Shown: positions 31,872 through 43,939, counted from the first letter of the stretch. The stretch: 64,000 bases of DNA from Miscanthus floridulus (GCF_019320115.1 NC_089584.1:107525799-107589798); one strand, 5' to 3'. A program made the numbers and translations. Notes: a model not told the origin generated them from the letters alone.

Positions 31872-33040
31872 ATGAACTTGAGGTCTGGTCAGATGATTAC
31901 CAGCATTGGGGCAGACCAGGGTGATAATGGTCGCGGTGAGGACATTGGCAACACCAATGGATACAGCCACGAGGCCTCACTTCTGGCTCCTCCTCCTCCA
32001 CCACCACCACCTCCGATGACCCATGCAGAGATGCTGGTTGCTCCGTGCGAGCTAGCCCATGCCTTAGAGATGCTTGCCCAGCTATTGGTGGCTTCGCCCA
32101 TGGAGGCCTCGGTGGCAATGGCGGGAACGAGGGTGGTGCCCATGGTCTCAAGGGTCCCTATTCCTACCAGGACTTCTTGAAGACACAACCACCCACGTTC
32201 ACACCAACTGTTGAGCCTCTGGATGTGGAGTATTGACTTTGTATTATAGAGCAGAAGTTTTAGCTACTCACTGTGACTGAATAGCTGAAGGTGCGCTTTG
32301 TCGCACAGTAGCTTCTGGGGTCTGCCAGTGCATGGTGGGATACTTTTAATGCCATGTAGCTTGTGGACCACCATGTGACTTGGCAGGAGTTTACCACTGC
32401 TTTTCATGAGTACTATATTCCCGCTGGTTTGTTGAACCAGAAGTTGACTGAGTTCCTAGATCTGAAGTATGGGAGTATGACTGTAATGGATTATGTGAAC
32501 AAGTTCAACCATCTTGCATAGTATGCTAGGACCCATGTAGACACTGATGAGAAGAAGAGGGACCATTTCTACCACGGCCTCTCTTGTATCTTGCAAAAGG
32601 AGCTGTACACTAGGGGATATCAGACTTTTGGTGCTCTGATGAATGCAGCCATTGCTATGGAGGCACTTCAGCGTGATTCTCAGGCAAAGTGGAAGCGCAA
32701 GTGAGTGATCACTGGATCTTCTAGTCAACCACAGGCTCAGAAGGTGCAGGTTGTTAGGAGGATGTCCTATCACTCTCTAGGTGGATAGCCATCCCGCCAG
32801 TCTCAGCAGGCTTACCAGGCACCTCGCATCCAATATTGTGCATCTACTCTATAGGTGCAACAGCAGTCCCAGGGACAGCAAGTTCTACCTCGTTAGGGAT
32901 AGGGGAACAAGTCGGGTGCTTATTTCAAGTGTGGAAAGGAGGTCCACTATGCTCAGGAGTGTTCACAAAACCAGCCTACGCAGTCTTCCCTTCCTTTAGC
33001 CAACTCCTGTCTGGTCAAGAGGACGATTATCAAGAAGAAG
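31872..33040 (+). pseudogene. gag of the chromovirus (interrupted)
   Basis: Starts 'MNLRSGQM' at 31872 with a poly-Pro stretch ('APPPPPPPPPM') at about 31990. The capsid core at about 32310-32690 includes 'GSASAWWDTFNAM', 'WQEFTTAFHEYYIP' and 'MTVMDYVNKFNHLA'. A knuckle near 32920 reads 'YFKCGKEVHYAQEC', with the first Cys replaced by Tyr. At least eight stops lie in the line of homology, and one shift falls near 32160-32240. Most stops stand where the family has Gln or Trp, consistent with methylcytosine decay (inference). Confidence 0.75.
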
Positions 33041-33500
33041 GTGTCCGTAAGCCGCTCTGGGCAAGTCAACTTCACTGAGGCTGAGGAGATTTTGCAAAAT
33101 GAACCTATGATGGCTGGTATGTTTACCATTGACTCCCACCCAGTATATGTGTTATTTGATTCTGGAGCATCACATTCATTCATGAGCATGGGGTTTGCAC
33201 AGAGGCATAATATATCTCTTATGGTTATTCTTATTGCCTATAGAATCAGTACTCTGGGTGTGCAATTGTGCGTTAATACTTGGACAGACACAGACAGATT
33301 AGTGCTAGCCACTCACACTTACCGTCTCTAGTTTATGGTGCTGCCTGGGCAAGGCATAGATGCAATTCTGGGCATGAATTGGTTGCGAGTTTATGGGGTA
33401 GTCTTGAACCTTAAGCAGAGAGTTGTTGAGTTACGGCTTCCTTCTTCCAAGGATAGGATGTATCTTCTTATGCCCTCCGATCTAGCCTTACCAGTTGTTG
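33041..33500 (+). pseudogene. Aspartic protease of the chromovirus
   Basis: 'VYVLFDSGASHSFMS' near 33145 holds the catalytic Asp-Ser-Gly. 'DAILGMNWL' near 33360 is the usual closing motif. A TAG at 33329 separates the two parts in one frame. Confidence 0.8.
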
Positions 33501-35212
33501 CTCATGTTGAAGCCTCTCTTGATCTTGCTTCTATTCCTGTGGTCTGTGATTTTTCGGATTTCTTTCCTGAATATCTACCTGGGTTGCCACCGGATAGGGA
33601 TGTGGAGTTTACTATTAAGTTAGAACCTAGCATTGCTCCTATTTCATGGCATCCTTACTGCATGGCTCCTAAAGAACTAGCAGAAATGAAGAAACAGTTA
33701 GAGGAATTATTGGAGAAGGGCTTTATCCGTCCTAGTTCTTCACCATGGGGTTGTCTAGCTATTTTGTGAAGAAGGATGGCACACTTCATATGTGTGTGGA
33801 TTATCGCCCTCTCAATACGGTAACCATTAAGAACAAGTATCCTTTACCTCGTATTGATACTTTGTTCGATCAGTTGGCTGGTGTAAAAGTGTTTTCAAAG
33901 ATTGATCTTCATTCTAGGTATCATCAAATTAAGATTCGGCCACAAAATATACCAAAGATAACTTTCTCTACTAGGTATGGGCTGTATGAATACCTAGTCA
34001 TATCCTTTGGTCTCACCAATGCTCCTGCATTTTTCATGTATCTCATGAATTTAGTTTTCATGCCAGAGTTGGACAAGTTGTAGTGGTGTTCATTGATGAT
34101 ATTTTAATATACTCCAAGAACAATGAAGAGCATGCACAGCACCTTCGGATAGTACTAAATCGATTAAGGGAACACAAGTTGTATGACAAATTCAACAAGT
34201 GTGAGTTTTGGTTAGATCGAGTATAATTTTTGGGATATATTCTAACACCTGAGGGTATCTCTGTGGACCCAAGCAAGGTGTAAGATGTGTTAAATTGGAA
34301 GTCTCCAAAGTCAGTGCATCAGATCCATCAGTTCCTTGGTCTTGCTGGTTATTATCGACGCTTCATTCCTGACTTCTCCAAAATAGCTCAGCCAATGATC
34401 AAGCTACTTAAGAAGGATGTCAAGTTTGTATGGAGTCCAGCTTGTGAAGAAGCTTTCCAAGCTCTGAGCATTTTCTTACCACTGCTCCTATTCTCGCCCA
34501 ACCAGATAATGATAGGCCATTTGATGTGTATTGTGATACCTCTAGGACTAGATTGGGATGTGTGCTTATGCAAGATGGACGTGTGATAGCTTATGCTTCA
34601 CGTCAGCTGAAAAAGCATGAGGTGAATTATCCCACCCATGATTTAGAGCTAGTTGTTGTGGTGCACGCTCTAAAAATTTGGAGACATTATTTGTTGGGAA
34701 ATAAAGTGCATATTTATACGGATCATAAGAGCCTCAAATATATTTTCACTCAGTCCGAGCTGAACATGAGGCAACAGAGATGGCTAGAGCTAATCAAGGA
34801 TTATAATTTAGAAGTTCATTACTATCTAGGAAAAGCTAACGTGGTAGCTGATGCCTTAAGTCAGAAGTCGCATCAAGTGGAAGAAGAATCCTTGTCTCTC
34901 AACCATGCTAAGGTGCTAGCTCACATTGCTTTAGTCTCGGATTTACTTGACCAAATTATTATAGAACAAAGGCAAGATGTTGCAGAAATTCCGAGTATCA
35001 AGAAGTTAATTGCTGAAGGGCGTGGTCCTCATTTTGGTGTTGATGATCAAGGTGTAGTGAGGTTCAAGAACCGATTGGTGGTTCCCTCAAGTGATGAGCT
35101 TAGGAGAAAATTTTTGGATGAAGCTCACAATTCCAAGTTATCTATTCATCTGGGAAGTAACAAGATGTATCATGATTTGCGTCACTTGTATTGGTGGCCA
35201 AATATGAAATAG
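33501..35212 (+). pseudogene. Reverse transcriptase and RNase H of the chromovirus
   Basis: 'CDFSDFFPEYLPGLPPDR' (about 33545) leads into the reverse transcriptase. '[18 protein letters not shown]' (33782) follows after a frame shift at about 33755, and 'SRYHQIKIR' (33914) has Ser-Arg where Ser-Gly is usual. The catalytic block 'FIDDILIYSKN' (about 34090) lies past a second shift near 34080, and 'GLAGYYRRFIPDF' is at 34341. A third shift near 34480-34530 leads to the RNase H: '[16 protein letters not shown]' (34526), '[15 protein letters not shown]' and '[11 protein letters not shown]'. '[12 protein letters not shown]' closes it at about 34830. All catalytic residues are visible; the shifts and stops make it a relic. 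Confidence 0.85.
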
Positions 35213-35752
35213 GACGTTACCAAATACATCTTGGAATGTGACATTTGTGGAAGGGTTAAGGCATACCATATGCGTATGCCTGGATTTCTATAGCCCTTGC
35301 CTATCCCTATTTAGAAATGGGAGGATATTTCCATGGACTTTGTTGTGGGTTTGCCCCGCACGACAAAGGGGTGTGACTCTATTTGGGTCATCGTGGATCG
35401 CCTTACCAAGTTTGCTCATTTTCTCCTAGTGGATACAAGGCATTCAGCCAAGAAGTATGCGAAGTTATATTTTGATTGGGTTGTGACCCTATATGGGGTT
35501 CCTCTTACTATCATCTCTGATAGAGGGTCAATCTTTGTCTCTCGTTTCTGGGAGCAACTCCAGAAATATCTTGGTACTAGTCTCCTCAAAAGTTCAGCTT
35601 ATCATCCACAGACTGATAGGCAAACAGAAAGGGTCAACCAGGTACTTAAAGATATGTTGAGAGCTTGTGTCATTTCTTTTCCTGAGAAGTGGGATGAATG
35701 CTTGACTCTAGTTGAGTTTTCTTATAACAATAGTTATCAAGAAAGCATTTGA
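35213..35752 (+). pseudogene. Integrase core of the chromovirus
   Basis: The zinc-binding part has His residues at about 35130-35160 and 'CDICGRVK' at about 35240. The core has 'SMDFVVGLP' (35331), 'IISDRGSIF' (35510) and 'QTDRQTERVNQVL' (35610), giving D-D-E. Stops at 35210, 35291, 35312 and 35750 interrupt it. It would join element cDNA to chromosomal DNA. Confidence 0.85.
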
Positions 35753-36386
35753 ATGGCACCATTTGAGGCCCTGTATGGCAAGAAATGTTGGACACCTCTT
35801 AATTGGGTTGAGGTGGGAGACAGTGGTTATTTCGGACCTGATTTTATAAAAAAAAGCTCGAGAACAAGTTAGCATTATTCAGTGTCATTTGAAGGCAACT
35901 CAAAGCTATTAGAAAACTTATGCGGACAAGCGAAGAAGGCCCTTGCAATTTGAAGTTGGTGATTATGTGTATCTCAAAGTGTCACCCATGAGAGGGGTGC
36001 ATCGCTTTGGTGTCCGGGGAAATCTAGCCCCTCGCTATGTTGGACCTTACAAGATTTTGGCCTAGTGTGGTTTTGTTGCCTATCGTATCCAGCTCTCGGA
36101 TATTTTGTCAGCAGTACATAATGTCTTTCATGTTTCTCAATTAAAGAAGTGTTTACGGATTCCTGAGAAAGTGGTGGAAATTGAAGGACTCACTCTCCAA
36201 CCTGATCTTTCTTATATTGAGCATCCTGTCGAGATCTTGGATAAAAAAGAAAGAGCGACCAGAAACAATATGGTGAAGTTTTATAAAGTTCAGTGGCAAA
36301 ATCACTCAGAGGACGAAGCAACGTGGGAGCAAGAAAGCTATATCTTGAAGCATTATTCCCACCTTCTTTCTAGTTCACCGAGGTAA
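35753..36386 (+). pseudogene. Integrase C-terminus with chromodomain
   Basis: 'APFEALYGKKCWTPL' (35757) begins the GPY/F region; 'GNLAPRYVGPYKIL' lies at about 36020. 'MSAVHNVFHVSQLKKC' (36105) is the standard motif before a chromodomain. The chromodomain, about 36220-36370, reads 'PVEILDKKERATRNN' then 'FYKVQWQNHSEDEATWEQE', with the aromatic residues that in active elements bind methylated histone H3. It is thought to guide insertion toward heterochromatin. Stops before 36105 keep it from being made. Confidence 0.85.
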
Positions 36387-36462
36387 TTATCTTAAATCAA
36401 AATTTATTTCTTATCTCCTTTCCCACACTAGGCATATGAAATCTCGGGGCGAGATTTTGTTT

Positions 36463-36473
36463 AAGGGGGGTAG
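36463..36473 (+). other. Polypurine tract of the chromovirus
   Basis: AAGGGGGGTAG lies three bases before the 3' LTR (TGGAACACCC at 36477). Confidence 0.75.
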
Positions 36474-36476
36474 AAT

Positions 36477-39400
36477 TGGAACACCCTCGGTGTTACACCG
36501 TAAATCATCTACTAAAACATGTCATGAGCATCATACTTGTGTGTCAATGCATGTGATAAAGTGTGTAGATCAATTTCTATAACTCAAAATGATCAATAAA
36601 AATGCTAAACGAAAATTGATTTGATAGTTCATGCATATCAAGTTGGGTTTGAAACTAATTTTTATTGAACAAAAGTGCTATAGAACATGTATGTGACACT
36701 TAAATGAAGTTTGAAGTACAAACTTTGTAGATGATGGTGACATACTTGCGGTCGAAAAATGATATTGCTAGCTAATATTTCCACTAGCTTAGAAATCACA
36801 AATTGAAATCAAGTTCAGTTCAAAACTTAGAAAATTTCCAAGTCTGTCAACAGCTAGACATTGATATGTTTAGCAATTTATTTTGAGAGATTGGGCTAAG
36901 GGGTAGTATAGTGTTATAGCTCGATTTGGTAGTCTCATGTGCCATCTTGAGCATGGTGAAGATGGTTTAGGTTTAGAAGCAACCATTTGATCATGTTGAG
37001 CGCTTTAAAATTCATGCACGTCACATGTCTCGGGATGGTGGCGATGTGTGCGCGGTCACCGCGCGGCCACCCCACATCGCGCCCATGACCGCATCCCGAG
37101 CGATCACCTCGTACCGCCGCGCTTGGCCGGTCGGGCTGCCTGGGCTTGGCTGAGGCCGGCCGCAGCGAGCCGCTGGCCCCGTTCCCTTCTGCCCAGCCTC
37201 GCGCTGCCGCCATTGGTGCCGCCGCGGCCGCGCTACGCTACCATCGCATCCGTCCACTACTGCCTCGCGTCGTGACACTACCACTGTCGTCGCATCGTCG
37301 TCGCATCCACGCCTGTCTGATATACCCCTACGCCACTGCCGCGCGCACGTGGTTGAACCGTTGTCGCCTTGTCATTAATGACACTGCGGCGCGCGGGCCA
37401 CGCTGATCGGGCGCGCGCGCCTGTCGGCTAGCGCTGGCGCGTGGGTCTCTTGATCTCGCTGCTCGCGTCCGACCAAGGCGAGGACGAGCCGAGTCCACCT
37501 GCCTCGCCCCATCTCTCTCTTTCTCTCTTTCTTCCTCTGCTTTCCGTCGCGGTCACGGCGAGTCAGAGAGCGAGGACCTCTCATCAATTTCTCATGCCTG
37601 TGTCTCCGCCTTTATGTCCTCTTGCCGACCATCCCCACCCCGCCTTGATTATGGCCAGGCCGAGCTCCAATTTTTGGAGCTTTGCTCCTGCTATCGCGCC
37701 ATTAAGGCCCAGCGCGCCTCATCGTAGCCAGCTTCAACCTCGCCATCTCGCGTCGAGTTGACCGCACTTCTAGCCTCGACTAGAACTCATCTCCGTTGTG
37801 CACACGCTAGTCGTAGCCCTAGTGCCACCTCCATGCTGCTAACATGGCCATGTCGCTGTGGTTCACCGTCGAGCTTGTCGCGCGCACGCGGACAGACTTG
37901 CTCGGGGCGTCTCCGGCCAGGACACTGCCACGGGTTGGATCGTAGTGCGTCACTGATGCTTACCCATCACAGAGAGGAGGACGACAATTCATAGATCAGC
38001 ACATGGGTGCACAGCACAGTAACCGATCAGCCTGGCAATGGACTAGACCCACGCGTCAGCCAGCTGGTAAAACGCTAGGTGCACCCGGGAATTGTACACA
38101 GGAAAATAAAAGGTAAGCTTATTAATTATGGAAAAATTCTCAGAAAATTCTAAAATAAACTAGAGTCACCCTATATCATACCTAGACATTTTCCACTCAT
38201 TTTCCACTAGTTAAAATTGTAGAATAATTTCCATGGTCCTTTTCATTCGTGTTTAGCCGATAAACTTTAATAATTTATATCTTGTCCGTCTTAATTCTGA
38301 ATTCCATAATTCTTGCACCATAAATCTTCTAAAATAAAATCTTACATAACCATGCCCTTTCTCCCAATTTTTTGTGCCCATTTAAATTCTAGATATGTTT
38401 GCTTTTCATTTCTTTTAATAATAACCCGTAGTAGTAGTTAAACCCATATATTCGCGTATGCATGTACCGTGACACATACCCGAATATAAATACATGCCCA
38501 ATCACCTAAAATGGTAACCACCCATATATACACATACTTGGATGTGCCTGATACCCGGGTACACCCATGTGTCGATCCGTGTCGGTTAAGAATCGTCAGT
38601 TGCTGTTGATTATAGTCAGGTCACAGATTTATTATCCTGAGCACATACTTGCTTATGGGAGCGGGAAGGCTCGTTGCTCTCTTGTAGGTTCTGGCTCTTT
38701 TCAGACTGACTGATTGGAGATGGGGATGGTGGAGGTCTAAGCACCACACTGAGTCCGGGACTCAAGGATGGGGGCTTAGAGTCCAAGTTTGGATGGGGAC
38801 CTGGACCTCTTGATAGGAGAGTGGTGGGTTGGTTTTGCTTGTGCCTCGGGTACAAGCGGGATGTGTGTTTCAGGGTAACCAGCTGGGATACATTAGTTCG
38901 CGAATCACCGTGTGCTACGGTATGGCTTGACTATGATCTAGCACCGTAGTAAGAACTGAAAGATCAAAAGGAATACATGGATCTGATTGCTCAACTCTTG
39001 CTTGAAAGTAGAACATATGCTTACATAGAATGGTTAGCTAATGAACTAATCATAACTGCTAATAAAACATATACATAAGGATTCACTACTAGTAATGCTT
39101 TTCGCAAACAAAAAGAAAACCCAGCAAACCATAAAGCTTATCATATCCTTTAGAGTCGGAAAATTATTCCCACTAGTCGGATAAGTCTTGCGAGTACATT
39201 GTGTACTCAGGGTTTATTTACCCCTGTTGCAGGTGTAGCTTGAGAAGTGGCTGTTGTGTGGAGAATTCTTCTGGTAGGCACAGACGGATCATTGTATCTT
39301 GTTGTTAGATGTTTATTTTACTTCCGCTGTTTAAATTCCGCACTCTGAACTTGGTATTGTAATAATGTATTTCCGAGAACTCTTGTTGTATGAAATGGAC

Positions 39401-39575
39401 TAAGTATTATAAACTCGTTCTCATTATTGGATCCTAGATAAAAGACGTGGATTGTTTGAGTTCTCCCTTGGGGTGTGCTCGACGGAACCATCCGATGTAG
39501 CCAACTTTCGGGGTGCTTAGTGTCTGGTGGAGGACGAGCGCCTCCGGAATCATGCTATTTCGGGTGGTTCTGCCA
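36477..39575 (+). repeat. 3' LTR of the chromovirus (about 3.1 kb)
   Basis: Begins TGGAACACCCTCGGTGTTAC and ends near TTCTGCCA. The last 1.2 kb matches the 5' LTR. The 37030-37930 part is strikingly GC-rich with long open frames (for example 37048-37275 and 37441-37761 on plus, 37021-37284 on minus), unlike the AT-rich rest. These frames have no similarity I recognise and are not called as genes. Confidence 0.78.
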
Positions 39576-39576
39576 C

Positions 39577-40061
39577 AACCACCAAGTGTTGGTCGACACA
39601 ACGGGGACTAGCGTGCCGACAAGCACGTGAACCTCGGTAGAAAAATCTTATGTCAGTTGTGATTGGAATTCTTCTGATGATTCACTTGGTATTTATTGTC
39701 TTTTGCCACGGCGGTATAATGATCTCACTCACTCTTTTGTATTTACTTTGATATATAGTTGTGTAGCAAGGTAGTTTAGTGTAATTAGTTGGAGAGCTTG
39801 CTTGTTAAGTTGAGTAGCTTGTCCAGTGAGACTCTTTAGTGTAGCTAGTTTGAGAGCTCATTAGTTAGAGAGTAGTGACTTAGCCATTGATTGATTTAGA
39901 GATATTAATCAACTAGAATTATGGTATAGGTGGCTTGCAACCCTTGTAGAGCTAGAGCAAAATTATATTTCGCCTTTTAAGTTACTAACCCTTTACTCTA
40001 GTGAATTTATAAAGATTTTTTATAGGCTATTTACCCATCTCTGGTCATTTAAGACCTTTCA
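39577..40061 (+). repeat. Copia LTR fragment (last 485 bp)
   Basis: Matches about 26228-26715 of the copia LTR ('ACCACCAAGTGTTGGTCGAC', 'GTGGCTTGCAACCCTTGTA', ending CCTTTCA). It is more diverged than expected for the two LTRs of one recent copia copy, so it may be the tail of the truncated element or of another one. Confidence 0.8.
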
Positions 40062-41167
40062 GGCGCCTAACTGAAACCAAGCGAAGTGGGCTGGCGCGGG
40101 ATGCGAGCAACATGCAAACATCATGACGCATGTGGGCATGGAGTCGAGCCGGCGGCAAGGTAGGGCATGGCCGGTGAGCCAAAGAACGCGCATGGAGGAC
40201 GGCTGGACAACGGGGAGAGATATGCATGCAAAAAAGAAAAAAAGAAATAGAGGATGGTTTGTGTAAAAAGCAAACATAAACGAAAGGATATGGACCTCCG
40301 GTGCGCGTTATAATAAGTTAAGAACTAAAACCTGCACTTTAAAAAGTGTTGTACCTAAGTGATATAGGGCGGAAAGGTTTGCTCTTGATTATTTAGGTAC
40401 GGGAGTGAGTATATATCGTAAAGAAGGAAGCTGCTATGGCTGCAAAAACTAATAACTGAACAGTACTGTAGCCATAACTGCGCTGCAACCACTACCAAAT
40501 AATCCCCGCGTCATAGCACGAACTGGAAATTAATTTAAATTCTGTCCATGATCCGTTATGAGCTGAGAGTGAAGCTTGCCTACGTACCTTAATCAATGCT
40601 GGTGAAAGCGGTCAAAACTAAAGTGTAAATAGAATATTACTACATATACTAGTTTAGTGGGGCTCGTTCTTGGTGTTTTATTGTACTTTTTTTGAAAGAG
40701 AAATGAAAATAGAAGCTGAAAATACGAAAATGGTAATGGCTTCTACCTTTTCCGACCACTGTGACGATTTACCGGTTTAGGACGAAAATTCCCATCGATA
40801 TTATATAATTCTTTTGCCTATATCTACATTCTTATAGTCCTGTGTTATTTGATTCTATCACTTAAGGATGGTTTACATGTGTGCGAACTCGTATGGGTAA
40901 TAAAGCATGTTTTTAGTTAAAGAAAAGGTACAGCATGACTGAAGTCTCCTGGCTTAGCAGTATTCGTATGGGGTGTTCTGTAACCTTTTTTTAGTATATC
41001 AATGTATCGTAACACGGGAGTTGCTATATTTCAAGTGCTTGATTTAAAAAAAAATTCAAGCAATAATCTTACACAAACAAATAGTACAACTAAAAAAATA
41101 ACTCACAAGATACAATTTACATTTTTTCTATAACTAAATAATGACAAAATTGCATGTCGTCGGAACA
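40062..41167. other. Intergenic, no gene seen
   Basis: AT-rich DNA without an open frame I can support, and no clear element ends. Minus-strand frames at 40045-40277 are short and straddle the copia LTR end. Confidence 0.5.
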
Positions 41168-43445
41168 ACAATAAAAAAAATCATCATCAACAACAAAGCC
41201 TTTAAGTCCCAAATAAGTTGGGGTAGGCTAGAGTTGAAACCCAGCAGAAGCAATCAAGGTTCAGGCACGTGAATAGCTGTCTTCCAAGCACTCCTATCTA
41301 AGGCTAAGTCTTTGGGTATATTTCATCCTTTCAAGTCTCCTTTTATTGCCTCTACCCAAGTCAACTTCGGTCTTCCTCTGTCTCTCTTCACGTTACTATC
41401 CTGGCCTAGGATTCCACTATGCACCAGTGTCTCTGGAGGTTTCCGTTGGACATGTCCAAACCATCTCAACCGATGTTGGACAAGCTTCTCTTCAATTGAT
41501 GCTACCCCTAATCTATCACGTATATCATCATTCCGAACCCGATCCCTTCTTGTATGACCACAAATCCAACGCAACATACGCATTTCCGCGACACTTATCT
41601 GTTGAACATGTCGTCTTTTCGTAGGCCAACATTCTGCACCATACAACATAGCAGGTCTAATCGCCGTCCTATAAAACTTGCCTTTTAGCTTCTGTGGTAC
41701 CCTTTTGTCACATAGGACACCAGATGTTTGCCGCCACTTCATCCACCCTGCTTTGATTCTATGGCTAACATCTTCATCAATATCCCCGTCTCTCTGTAAC
41801 ATTGATCCTAAATATCGAAAGTTATCCTTCCTAGGCACTACTTGACCTTCAAACTAATATCTTTCTCCTCTCAAATAGTAGTGACGAAGTCACATCTCAT
41901 ATACTCAGTTTTAGTTCTACTGAGTCTAAAACCTTTGGACTCCAAAGTCTTCCGCCATAACTCCAGTTTCTGATTCACTCCTGTTCGGCTTTCATCAACT
42001 AGCACTACATCGTCCGCGAAAAGCATACACCAAGAAATATCCCCTTGTGACCTCATCTATTACTAAGACAAACAAATAAGGGCTCAAAGCTGACCCTTGA
42101 TGTAGTCCTATCCTAATCGGAAAGTCATCCGTGTCTCCATCACTTGTTCGAACTCTAGTCACAACATTGTTGTACATGTCCTTAATGAGCCCGACGTACT
42201 TCGTTAGGACTTTATGTTTGTCCAAAGTCCACCACATAACATTCCTTGGTATTTTATCATAAGCCTTCTCCAAGTCAATAAAAACCATGTGTAGGTCCTT
42301 CTTCTTCTCCCTATACCGCTCCATAACTTGTCTTATTAAGAAAATGGCTTCTATGGTTGACCTTCTGGGCATGAAACCAAATTGGTTCATAAAGACCCGC
42401 GTTATTGCTCTCAAGCGATGCTCAATAACTCTCTCCCATAGCTTCATGGTATGACTCATCAACTTAATTCCCCGATAATTAGTACAACTTTGAATATCCC
42501 CTTTATTCTTGTAGATCAGTACTAATATACTTCTCCTCCACTCATTAGGCATCTTGTTCGATCGAAAAATATGGTTGAACAGCTTGGTTAGCCATACTAT
42601 AGCTATGTCCCCAAGACATCTCCACACCTCGATTGGGATATCATCCGGTCTCATCGCTTTACCTCCTTTCATCCTTTTCAACGTCTCTCTGACCTTAGAT
42701 TCTTGGATTCTCCGCACAAAACGTCTATTGGTGTCATCAAAAGAGTCATCCAACTGAAAGGTTGTGTCCGTATTCTCACCATTGAATAATTTATCAAAAT
42801 ACTCTTGTCATCGATGTCGGATCTCATCCTGCTTCACCAAGAGATGCTCCCTTTCATCCTTAATGCACTTAACTTGGTTGAAGTCCCTTGTCTTTCTCTC
42901 ATGAACTCTAGCCATCCTATAAATATCCTTCTCTCCTTCCTTCGTACTCAAACGTTGGTAAAGATCCTCATACGCTCTACCATTTGCCATACTTACAGCT
43001 CGCTTTGCAGTCTTCTTTGCCACCTTGTACTTCTCTATGTTGTCCACACTCCTGTCATGGTACAAGCATCTATAACATTCTTTCTTCTCCTTAATAGCCC
43101 TTTGGACTTCCTCGTTCCACCACCAAGTATCTTTAGCCTCGCCTCCGCTTCCGTTGGTTACTCCACACACCTCTGAGGCCACCTTCTGAATGTTGGTTGC
43201 CATCTTCTCCCACATGTTGTTTGTCTTCTTCTTCCTTCTAAGAACCCTCTTTGATAACTCTTTCCCTGAATACCTCTGACGTCTCCCCTTTTAGTTTCCA
43301 CCATTTTGTTCTTTCAATCTTAGCTTGTTTATCCCTACGGGCACGCACCTGAAAATGAAAGTCTGCCACCAAAAGCTTATGTTGAGAAACAACACACTCC
43401 CCTAGTATCACCTTGCAACCCAAGCATACTCGTTTGTCCTTTCAA
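41168..43445 (-). mobile_element. RTE-type LINE, 5'-truncated
   Basis: Minus-strand reading from about 43445. The first residues ('VVSQHKLLVADF') are the end of the endonuclease domain, so most of that domain and the 5' end are missing. The reverse transcriptase follows: 'MKGGKAMRPDDIPIEVW', 'YRGIKLMSHTMKLWERVI', 'FIDLEKAYDKIPR' and 'LHQGSALSPYLF', then the catalytic '[16 protein letters not shown]'. The C-terminal part has 'RYLGSMLQRDG', 'RPAMLYGAECW' and 'RLRWFGHVQRKP'. Shifts or stops occur near 42790, 42050 and 41850. The 3' end has a TTGTTGATGATGA-type tail (plus strand about 41176-41197), typical of RTE rather than poly-A L1. No target-site duplication was found. Confidence 0.85.
41995..42753 (-). 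pseudogene. LINE reverse transcriptase, longest open segment
   Basis: A 252-residue open stretch covers the fingers and palm of the reverse transcriptase up to the Leu-His-Gln-Gly block. The catalytic FADD lies in an overlapping frame (41871-42056), which places a single shift near 42050. The enzyme would prime on nicked target DNA. Confidence 0.82.
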
Positions 43446-43540
43446 ATGAGTTAGATCGAGCTCCCGGTGGCCCATAGTTTGAGAAAACCCCCGTCAGGAG
43501 ATAACAATAGCTTTTTTTAAATAACAACAATAGCCTTTCT
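43446..43540. other. Short spacer between the LINE and the Reina-like element
   Basis: No feature is recognised, apart from a run of T followed by AATAACAACAATAG. Confidence 0.5.
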
Positions 43541-43545
43541 ACCTT
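43541..43545. repeat. Target-site duplication ACCTT, left
   Basis: Identical to 47518-47522, flanking the Reina-like element. Confidence 0.9.
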
Positions 43546-43937
43546 TGTCAAGGGCATGGTGATCTAGGGTAGCTGGCCCTCGACTACGGAGCTCGTAATC
43601 TCGTGCTGTGTCTTCCAGTAGCGAGGTTTTGCCCCTCGGCTGGCTGGGCTTCGTTGGATAAGAAAGAGAGAGAGATTAGATGGAAATAATCTTGCTTATC
43701 CTTCACGGTTCTAGTTACAGGCATATATGGCCAGAGGCCCAACTCACGGGAGGCAAAAGCTCTCCTTAATTCTAGGAACTAAAAATAGAAAACCAATCTA
43801 AACTTTCCAATCTAGCCTTTCCTATCTAGCCACTCATGGTGGAGTCAGCCTAGGCCTGAGCCACGCACGCCGCGCGTTCAGCGTCCCTGCGCACGTCGTG
43901 GGTGCGCCTGCGCCTGTAGGCTTGGCCCCACATGACA
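43546..43937 (-). repeat. 3' LTR of the Reina-like element
   Basis: On the minus strand it runs TGTCATGTGGGGCC to CCCTTGACA. It is 392 bp and includes a short insertion (about 43751-43768) absent from its partner at 47144-47517. Confidence 0.9.
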
Positions 43938-43939
43938 TC

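Larger units (their letters stand above)
30195..39575 (+). mobile_element. Tekay-like chromovirus (Ty3), 5' LTR truncated
   Basis: A Ty3 element with a methionine-type primer-binding site, gag, protease, reverse transcriptase, RNase H, integrase and a C-terminal chromodomain, then a purine tract and a 3.1-kb 3' LTR beginning TGGAACACCC. The chromodomain and the large LTR point to the Tekay/Del clade. The 5' LTR keeps only its last 1.2 kb. Coding frames are heavily interrupted. No target-site duplication can be scored because the left edge is deleted. Confidence 0.85.

Noticed and set aside
37021..37994. Frames in the GC-rich part of the chromovirus 3' LTR
   Set aside because: No recognisable domain and no start or splice context; kept only as a composition anomaly.
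42805..43176. Plus-strand frame opposite the LINE
   Set aside because: The minus strand carries the LINE reading; the plus frame is its shadow.
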